This document shows positions 42,764-49,754 of a DNA stretch of 49,754 bases, in pieces. The notes under the pieces are model-generated. The model was not told the origin of the DNA. It did not search any database and was given only the letters and a program-made list of their open reading frames with translations. Positions within the stretch are counted from its first letter, which is position 1, and each line of letters begins with the position of its first letter. This DNA is from Chara braunii (Eukaryota; Streptophyta; Charophyceae; Charales; Characeae): the NCBI GenBank assembly GCA_003427395.1, contig BFEA01000411.1, positions 1,076,541-1,126,294 of the forward strand, read 5' to 3'. A program made the translations under genes and the position numbers.

Positions 42764-43010
42764 AAAAAAAAAAAAAAACAGTGGCAGTGTATTTCCATGT
42801 TCTAGCGGAAGATTCATTCCGATTTTGCTCATCCTGTCGATGGAAATAGCCTCTCTCTATCTCTGCGTGCATGGCTTTAAAGCAGTGTATATTTCCATAG
42901 TTTAGTGGAGATTCATTCGGATTTTGATCATCCTCTTGATGGAAGTAGCTTCGCAGTGTATCGTCCAATGTTCTTGCGGAAGATTCCTTCTCATTTTGCA
43001 CATTGGCAGG
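42585..43010. repeat. Three copies of the SSR-bearing dispersed repeat
   Basis: Copies start at about 42590, 42783 and 42880. Each has a cagtgta-tttccat end, a gaagattcatt and ttttg-tcatcct core and a cgatggaa-tagc word. The first includes gagacttacctgttc followed by (CT)n(CA)n(A)n at 42693-42778. This is the same unit as in 5950-7120. Confidence 0.8.
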
Positions 43011-43520
43011 CTACTCCATTGGTGCACACACGAAACTGTTGAATTGCAGGCGTGAGTTCCAATCCAGCGGCGACCACAATAAAATAGTTCTGATTTACAA
43101 AGGATCCGATGGCGTGCTGATGCCTTAGCCACCCCGAATGTTGCACGTCCCTCATGTTCTAAAACAAACACCCTCAATGTCGCCCGAGCAAGATACTGGT
43201 CGTGCCTGGGGTGGGGCTGGTGCTGGGCAGGTTTACTTGTTCTTATTATCAAAGTGCTGTTAGCACTGCAATTCTGGACAAGAGTTCTTTTTTTCAGATC
43301 GTTATGATTCTCAAATTTCTGGAGTTTCTGCTGGAGAGGCCCCAAGGGCCTGCAGCGCCCAGCGAGCCATACCACTGCCCCACAGCCCACCTGACAACCC
43401 ATCTTCACAGGCTATTTGGAAAAAGAAAAAGAATCTTCCACGAGGGGATTAGTTCCAAAAAAGAATGGTACTTCATCCACAACCAAGCAATCAGGAGAAG
43501 CAAAGAGGAAACATGTTTAC

Positions 43521-43637
43521 CTCATTGGAGACAGCAGCTTCAAATCCAGTTTGGAGATTGTCACCATGTCTTGCAATGTGCACATGTTTTCTCCCCTCCA
43601 GAAAGGCCTCGTCTGGTCTAAATGTCACAATGACCTG
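43521..43637 (-). CDS. Exon of a presumed ciliary ASH-type protein, partial
   Basis: The block is 117 bp, exactly 39 codons, on the minus strand. It is preceded by a T-rich tract and GTACAG and followed by GTAAAC. The peptide is QVIVTFRPDEAFLEGRK, then HVHIARHGDNLQTGFEAAV and SNE. VIVTFRPDEA resembles the closing strand of ASH/HYDIN domains. The reading frame also stays open upstream through VFNTVTLVDDFFLSPRQV, so the exon may begin earlier. A 56-bp direct duplication (43667-43722 and 43723-43778) lies just upstream and repeats candidate acceptor sequence. Linking it to the exon at 19204-19551 implies an intron of about 24 kb holding elements 2 and 3. Confidence 0.5.
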
Positions 43638-43789
43638 CTGTACTTGCCTTGGACTCAAAAAAAAATCGTCAACCAGTGTGACTGTGTTAAAAACCTGATG
43701 AGAAAAACAACACAAAGAAACTCGTCAACTAGCGTGACTGTGTTAAAAACCTGATGAGAAGCACAACACAATAAGACAGCAGAGAATAA

Positions 43790-44075
43790 GCCAGGGATCT
43801 TCAACAACCACGGTCGCAGTGATGCTGTCATTTTAGCAAGAACGAGGCCCAAAGGGATAACGGAGAAACCTTCAATGGGACTCTTATATGACAGGATTTC
43901 AACTCCCCACTCAACAATATCAGGGTAATCATTCAGTGCGGTAGGAGTACAGCCAACCCATTGGAAGTTACAAAGTGGCAGTAGCACCAATTCCATCTCA
44001 TTCAAGTCTAGTCGTATCCAGAAGATTTGCAAACATGGTCTGGTCCATTCCACCAACAGTCAATTTGATGGTGAC
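43790..44075 (-). pseudogene. Possible host exon with a disrupted frame
   Basis: The minus strand reads HVTIKLTVGGMDQTMFANLL followed by DTTRLE and a stop in one frame. The next frame gives LPLCNFQWVGCTPTALNDY, then PDIVEWGVEILSYKSPIEG and FSVIPLGLVLAKM. Both stretches look coding and adjoin without an intron, so there is either an indel, a decayed exon, or a sequencing error. It lies 5' of the exon at 43521-43637 on the same strand. Function unknown. Confidence 0.3.
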
Positions 44076-44095
44076 GTGAGGAGGAGAACGGGAAG

Positions 44096-44472
44096 TGAGG
44101 ACTTCCTCCAAGAGGCCATCCACATGGACAGAGTTACAGGAACACACAATAACTGAACATGTATCCTTCTGCCTAACAAGAGGCGGAAGATAGATTCAAT
44201 TGCCCACACATTCTGTGAGGACTTCCGCCAAGAGGTCATCCGCATGGACAGATAGTTACTGCAACACACTCGTGCCAATAACTGAAGATGTATCCTTCTG
44301 CCCAGCAAGAGGCGGAAGATAGATTCAACTGCCCACACATTCTGCAAGGACTTTCCCCCAGAGGCCATCCGCATGGACAGATAGTTACAGCAACACACTT
44401 GTGCCAATAACTGAACATGTATCCTTCTGCCTAACAAGAGGTGGAAGATAGATTCAATTGCCCACACATTCT
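44096..44472. repeat. Three tandem units of about 120-130 bp in an open minus-strand frame
   Basis: Units share atccgcatggacagatagtt, catgtatccttctgcc and aagaggcggaagatagattca. The full units are close to 129 bp, so a minus-strand frame (44060-44602, 180 codons) stays open across all three. Each repeat contains VESIFRLLLGRRIH and NYLSMRM. It is probably a minisatellite; coding is possible but unsupported. Confidence 0.7.
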
Positions 44473-44623
44473 CCTTAGGACAGGAAAATGACAGAAAACG
44501 CAAAACACTTGTCACAAATAGGATGTGACACGCCTTCCTCAATGCGATGGCACCCGTCTTCCTCTTCAGTCTTCCCCCCATAGAAGCTATGTTTATTACC
44601 ACTTTATCCAGACTGAACTTTGG

Positions 44624-45178
44624 TGCAATCAGACTTGCTTTCTTCTTTACTTCTCATACATGCAAACAGATGGCAAATTCACACTGGCGCACAGCGCCCA
44701 CTCAAACCTCAGAGATATGGAAATCCAGAACACAGTTTGGATGCAAACTCGCTTCAACAGGCTATGGCGCAGCAGCGCCTGTACATAACAACTCTCGGTA
44801 TTGCTTCCATACACCACCGTTCGCACCAACTCAACCCTGGATCTCCCTGAATACCCCGCACACACTCACTCTGTACCACTCACACACACACACTAACAGC
44901 TATCTCTATCCTATGGCGGCTATGGCCACTCGCTACTGCTACCATGGCTAATCTATCTTCTTCCAGCCCACTTCGACTTCGTGCGCTCTGCAGACCACCT
45001 CGCACAAGACGCTGGGGCAGCGCTTCTGCATGGCTTATGCAGCGAATGAAAACATGGCTGGGCGCTGCCTCCTGATTTATACTTCCGTAAGCCGCTGGTC
45101 TGCCCCTGTTTCCACCGGGCCCATGGTGCACACAGTCCCTCATGGTACTTGCCCATGAATACATGGCTGGGCGCTGCC
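44624..45178 (-). mobile_element. Truncated 3' LTR of element 4 fused to integrase
   Basis: The LTR end (TGATTGCA on the minus strand) is at 44624. The left part of the LTR is missing. The integrase frame runs straight into an LTR-interior segment gaggcagcgcccagccatg (45161-45179), which also occurs in place at 45055-45073. The predicted protein therefore ends with LTR-derived residues (AAPSHVFMGKYHEGL onward). Microhomology at the gaggcagcgcccagccat word suggests recombination or a slip during copying. Confidence 0.8.
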
Positions 45179-46037
45179 TCTTTGAGCTTGACCCAGACTA
45201 AGTCGCCTACTTGAAACTGTGAAGGGCGACGATGCTTATTGGCTTGCTCTATCATTCTATGTTGGGCCTTCCTGAGGTTCTCTGTTACGGTAGCAATCTC
45301 CTTCTGGTAGTGTAGTGCAAACTCCCTAGTACTGGGCAGTAGCCTCTGAATCTGATCCCGGTTCATTCCTTCAAACGGTCTACGCGGTCTAAAAGACTTG
45401 TGCAATTCATTGGGAGTGCGACAAGTCGCCAAATGCAGGCTATTATTGCAGGCGCTGGCTACTTTGGGGAGCATCTCATCCCAATTAAGCTGATCAGGTA
45501 TAATGTACTTTCTGAGAACTTGTTGCAGGATTTTGTTCATCTGTTCAGTCTGACCGTTAGTCTCAGGATGACGGCCAGATGACGTTAACAACTTAGAGTC
45601 ATAGACTCTCATCAATTCCTGCCAGTTCTGACTAGTGAACCTAGTGTCTCTGTCACTAACTATCGACAGCGGGAGACCATGCTCACTGACCCAATTATCA
45701 AAGAATTTATCAATAACCAAGTCTGTACGTGGCTTTCCGGGCAAAGGAACAAAAACTGCATATTTGCTGAATCTATCAACTCCAACCATGACTTGGCTCT
45801 TGCCATATCCACTCTCGACCCCAGCATCCATAAAGTCAATGGACACCGAATCTCAAGCGAGGGTCTGAGAAGACCAAGAGGGGCCCACGTAGTGGTCTTA
45901 TACCTTTGGCAGACTTTGCAGCTGCGTACATACTCTATGCAGTCAACTTTCATACCTGGCCATGCATACGCGCGTATGAGGTTGGCTAATGTCTTTTGCC
46001 AACCAAAGTGTCCCTTTGTCGTGACATTCCCCTAAGA
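45179..46037 (-). pseudogene. pol: Integrase of element 4, frameshifted
   Basis: The zinc region is in one frame (IEYVRSCKVCQRYKTTTWAPL, ending about 45870). The catalytic core is in another (from 45846): IDFMDA with the first Asp, IVSDRDTRFTSQNW with the second, GRHPETNGQTEQMNKIL with the Glu. Then come NELHKSFRPRRPFEGM, the helix AQHRMIEQANKHRRPSQ and GDLVWVKLKE. At VKLKE the frame runs into LTR sequence, so the GPY/F module and chromodomain-like tail seen in element 3 are lost. DDE residues are intact; the frameshift near the core start and the truncation inactivate it. Confidence 0.85.
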
Positions 46038-47443
46038 TCAAGCTACGGATCTCTTCACTATCGAGGACGCACAAACAGTCAGCTTCGTTAGTCTTCTCAA
46101 ATAGTAACCCATCTGTAGTGCGATAATCTGGTTCAGACTCCAGAGACTCCTTACCCTTTCGAGGAGATCGCTATAGATAGGGTCCTGCGCATACGCTTCC
46201 TTAACTTTTTGTTGCAGGCCTCTCCCTATATCCATATAGTGAACTATCGCTCCAAAGTAATCAGCCCTCCTACTCAGAGCATCCGCAACTACGTTATACT
46301 TCCCTTTAACTGGCTTGAGCTCAAAGTCAAACTGATCTATCTCTGCGGCCCACCTAGTAAGCTTAGGTGTCATCTTGGCCTGAGTCTTCAACCACCTCAG
46401 TGGTCAGAATAGACTTTGAAGTCCCTCCCAAGCAAGTAATGCTTCCAGTGATCTAATGCTTGCCTCAGAGCGTAGAGTTCCCTCTCGTAGGTAGATGTCG
46501 CAACCTTCTCTGAAGGCATCCTGGCAGACATGAACCCTACGGGTCTATACCCATCGCCATCATCTTGCTGTAACACAACACCTACTCCATACTGACTTGC
46601 GTCAATGGTGACGATAAAAGGTAAAGATGGATCAGCTACCTCGAGGACTGGATACTCTATCGAGGCCCGCTTCAACTTCTTCGGGGCCGATGTACAGTCT
46701 CTATCCCACTTCCAAATCGTTTTTTTCTTTAGTAACTTGCAAAGGGCTGCAGCAATAGTGGAGAAGTTCCTGACGAACTTCCTATAATAGTTAGCTAGGC
46801 ATAAGAACGACCGCAATTTTGTGAATGTACGGGGCGTTGGCCAATCACTAATCGCTGATATCTTACTGTCCTCAGGCTTTATGCCATCTCCATCTAAGAC
46901 GTGGCCCAAGTACAAGACTCGTGTCGTGGCCCACTCGCACTTCTTCACGTTGATCTTGAAGTTAGCTTGTCTCAGCTTCCCCAAGACCTGCCTCAGATGG
47001 CCCTCATGCTCCTGGAGGGTCTTACTAAACACTAGAATATCATCTAGATACACAACGACAAATCTATCTAACCACGGCCTAAACAGATCATTCATACAGT
47101 GCTGTATGAACTCACAATGCCCATATCTAGTCTGGAATGTTGTCTTATATTGATCATCAGGATAAACCTCTATCTGATGATAGCCGGACTTCAAATCTAT
47201 CTTTGGCAAATACTTGCAGCCCTGCACCCGATCCAACAGATCATCTATACGGGGCAGTGGTTCCGCATTCTTAACTGTGATGGCATTAAGACCCCTATAG
47301 TCAATACACATTCTAAGCTCTCCCTCCTCCTTGGGAACGAAAAGAACAGGTGCTCCAGATGGAGATGAATTGGACCTAATCCAACCCTTCTCAAAGAGCT
47401 CACCCAACTGCTTCCGCAGCTCCTGTAGCTCTCTTGGGGACAT
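46038..47443 (-). pseudogene. pol: Reverse transcriptase and RNase H of element 4
   Basis: The frame 47443-46397 holds KGWIRSNSSPSGAPVLFV, RMCIDYRGLNAITVKN, PLPRIDDLLDRVQGCKY and IDLKSGYHQIEVYP. It continues with TTFQTRYGHCEF, then directly IQHCMNDLFRPW and the catalytic VVYLDDILVFSKT. The conserved PFGL.NAP..FQ block expected between GHCEF and the NDLF helix is missing, a deletion of about 15-20 residues that keeps frame. RNase H begins with VTIDASQYGVGVVLQQDD and the Glu-bearing YERELYALRQAL. It continues to VYSDH, and after a frameshift at about 46394 to LSRRADYF. The YLDD and RNase H acids are kept, but the template-contact block is absent. Confidence 0.88.
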
Positions 47444-48098
47444 TCTATAGATGGCTCCTTTAGAATTCCTACTGTCAACTCTATCTCAATACGATGCTGG
47501 ATTGTCTGGTGCACTACTCCTGTAGGCGGCTTGGCTAAGTCTATATACTCTTCCAGCAGCTTGGCAATAGCAAGATCTATAGGTTTCTCCTCCGTAGGCT
47601 CGGTAATAGGCCTAATATATACTACAAAAACTAGTTCTTCTAACTGCTCCACCAATCGCGCGAACGCGGGGGCACTAAGACAGCAATGTGCCATAGAATT
47701 GTCTACTCCTGACACATGAAACAAACGAGCCGTCTTGACTTCGCCTGATGGACTAGGGAGTCTACACTCGTGCTCTTTTAGGTGAAGTGTGGCCCCTACT
47801 GCCTCTCCCCAGTCCATTCCTAGGACCATATTGAAAGGAAGGCTATCCTCTACGAGGAGAGGGAATGGAGAACTTTCTCCACCTTCCCATCCTTCTCTAA
47901 GCGAAAGTACGCCTGGACTCCGTCTACGTAATCATCGCCTCGCATGGTGTGATTGTCTGCGAGGATACTAACTATAGGGTCTTCTAGCTTTTGGACTTTG
48001 ATATTCAACTTCAACTTCTGCAGCGCTTCCCTACTGATATAGCTGTGGGTGGCCCCACTGTCTATAAGGGCCCCTACTTTGCCTCTAAAAATCTCCAT
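47245..48098 (-). pseudogene. pol: Protease region of element 4, frameshifted
   Basis: Frame 48098-47850 begins at the protease: RGKVGALIDSGATHSYIS has an intact D-S-G active site, the only canonical one among the four elements. A VQKLEDPIVSILADN block and DYVDGVQAYFRLEKDGKVEK follow. The frame then shifts near 47850, and FNMVLGMDWGEAVGATLHL continues in 47829-47245. It is followed by a variable linker up to the reverse transcriptase N-terminus (HQTIQHRIEIELTVG). Confidence 0.85.
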
Positions 48099-48387
48099 CT
48101 ACTAAGACTAGTTGTCCTTTCGCATCCTTCTTCATCTTGGCCAAGGCAGGCATCCTCTCCTTCAATTTTTCTGCCACGCCTGTGAGGGAAGTGCCTAGAG
48201 AGACTCTAACACAAGCAGTCTCTAGACAACTGTCTAGGCACTGGCCAACAACCTTTGCCATAAACACATCTGGTTTGGGAGTTTCTATGTGGTGCGCACA
48301 CTCTTCTTCACATGGTCTAGGGGTAAGGGCAGTTGCAACCCCTACAGGCGATTGCCTTTTGCTGCATGTGCAGCAAACTAGGCTTCT

Positions 48388-48450
48388 CTATATTTAGGGC
48401 GGTAATTTATGATGTGGCCCGGATCACCGCAGCAAAAGCACTGATCCTGG
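48388..48450 (-). pseudogene. gag: Degenerate CCHC knuckle of element 4
   Basis: The minus strand reads QCFCCGDPGHIINYRPKY, a C-X2-C-X4-H-X4-C knuckle whose last Cys is Arg. Upstream (48451-48730) is a Gly/Arg/Gln-rich linker broken by frameshifts, matching 39250-39580 in element 3. Confidence 0.75.
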
Positions 48451-48731
48451 TCTATTCGCCTTTGCCAAATAGTCTGTTCCAAGCCCAAATCCTCCCAAGG
48501 CCTGCCCTACGGCAGACCATGGTGCCATCCACCCATCCTGTCAGGTGACCAACTAAAACTAGAGCGGTTTTGCGGGGTCAAGGTACCCCTACCTCCCGCT
48601 TGGCGGCCTCCACTGCCACCAACCCCCTGATCGCCCTGTCCATGACAACCAAAGGCCCGACCCCCTTGGCCCTGGTCTCTCCCTCTTCCCTGCGGCCTCC
48701 CTCCAGCCGCGACAACAGCATAAGTCCTCCC

Positions 48732-49754
48732 CTAACCTACGCTACCATCATCCTCTTCGAGACCCCACTCAATCTGATCATATGGGACCTCTTCCATACC
48801 ACCCTCATCTAACGTCAGGATTAGGTGATCCTTGCCCTTTAGCTGATCTGAGATGGTAAGGCCTTTCCACTTTTTGCCCTTGTCCAAGTCCTTACGTAAG
48901 AAAGTGGAAACGGACATGGACTGCACCTCATATGCTACCACTTCCATACTCGGTATCGTAGGTCATGGTAGACTCCCTACTCTTCTCAAAGACGTGCCCG
49001 TGCAAAGACTTGGGCATGACACGATAGAATAGGTTGACTAACTGGGTCTCAGTGACCCCATGATCAAGGACGGCGACCAACTCATCCATGACGCCCTTGA
49101 GTGCCTTGACACTCTTCCATTGGCGAGAATGAATGGTCTGCAGTTTGTCAGAAGCTCTGACGCTTTGTATGACATCTGTAAACCTTTCGCGCAATAATTT
49201 GAGAAACTCACTAAGAGGGGTGAACACAGAGTTGGCAACCATATCGTTATTGCAATTAGCAACGCGACATAGCGACCTGGCAAAGTTTGTTGCTTCGTCT
49301 TTGAGGGCATGGAAGGCTTCGAGGACATGCTCGTCAGGGGATATCTTTTGCAAGTGCACGTAGGAGTTCACATTTGCCTCCCAATTATCGAAGTTCTCCT
49401 TCTTCCCGCTGTAGGAATCAGGGAACTTCACCTTAACAAGCTCTCTACGGGGACGAGCTTCCTCCTCTCTTGGTGCGGCGAGCTTTGCGTCTTGTATGGC
49501 GCCTGTGCAGAATCGCTCGGTGCCCTCTAAGCTCACTGGCATTAAAATTTCGCGTGCAAACTCTCTAAACCCCAATCGTATCGATCGCATCCTGAGCCTG
49601 CGCCAAACGTTCTATATTCCTCGCCATCACTTTCATCTTTCCTTGCAAATCCGCTTGTGCCTCCATCTACACCCTCTGCTGTTTCACCTCCTCCAGTTCT
49701 TTCGCCGCCTTACTTGCCGCCTCCATCCTTTTCTTCCTCGACCTGGTCAGACGC
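48732..49754 (-). pseudogene. gag: Gag of element 4, running off the window
   Basis: It enters from the right edge with a basic-acidic helix (RKKRMEAASKAAKELEEVKQ) that contains a TAG at about 49663. The capsid core is in the frame 49590-48928. It contains VKFPDSYSGKKENFDNWEAN, LKDEATNFARSLCRVANCN, a LLRERFTDVIQSVRASDKL block, then ALKGVMDELVAVLDHGVTE and FYRVMPKSLHGHVFEKSR. A frameshift near 48940 leads to VVAYEVQSMSVSTFLRKDL and the acidic EEVPYDQIEWGLEEDDGSV segment. It would form the particle shell; at least two frameshifts and a stop break it. Confidence 0.82.

Larger units (their letters stand above)
44624..49754 (-). mobile_element. Ty3/gypsy retrotransposon of family A, minus strand, left half of window edge (element 4)
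   Basis: Read right to left, gag (from the window edge) is followed by the zinc knuckle, protease, reverse transcriptase-RNase H and integrase, then a shortened, rearranged family A LTR ending TGCAATCA at 44624. Protein blocks are closely similar to those of element 3 where both exist. The 5' LTR and the target duplication lie outside the window. It supplies the reverse transcriptase region missing from element 3, but it too is broken by frameshifts and deletions. Confidence 0.9.

Overview
This is a eukaryotic nuclear window of about 49.8 kb, repeat-rich, with one 970-base assembly gap (25512-26481) and a few ambiguous bases. It most resembles a photosynthetic streptophyte with motile sperm, such as a charophyte alga or a seed-free plant. 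A Chara-like alga would fit, but the species cannot be fixed from sequence alone. The reasons are: a fragment of plastid rpoB at 4172-4386; minus-strand exons encoding ASH/MSP-like domains typical of ciliary proteins; a retrotransposon primer-binding site resembling the plant initiator-Met type; and chromodomain-bearing Ty3/gypsy elements.

Host content is sparse. Four short minus-strand blocks (43521-43637, 19204-19551, 12995-13180 and 8544-8675) are each a whole number of codons, start after AG and end before GT. I read them as phase-0 exons of one large ASH-domain gene running right to left. Its introns would be about 24, 6 and 4.3 kb and packed with mobile DNA. No complete host gene, rRNA, tRNA or CRISPR is visible.

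Mobile DNA dominates. (i) 1860-3345: a decayed minus-strand Ty3/gypsy pol relic, split by an inverted-repeat element (2091-2611). (ii) 13708-17527: a plus-strand Ty3/gypsy gag-pol fragment without LTRs, broken and expanded by several tandem duplications. (iii) 24898-34286: a complete chromodomain Ty3/gypsy element with LTRs, polypurine tract and a GTAGC target duplication. It is nested in (iv), a solo LTR of a second family (24183-34578) with CTTC target duplications. (v) 36386-42467: a two-LTR member of that second family with TGGG target duplications. It has lost reverse transcriptase and RNase H but keeps integrase. (vi) 44624 to the right edge: a minus-strand member of the same family whose integrase is fused to a rearranged LTR.

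The remaining DNA is compound microsatellites, minisatellites and dispersed short repeats, several of which carry their microsatellite with them. Every retroelement reading frame is broken or has a damaged key residue, so none here looks autonomous. I found no convincing new molecular system. The most useful leads are the nested retroelement chronology, the ciliary gene with transposon-filled introns, the array of TTGACY boxes in a retroelement leader, and the tandem hairpins.
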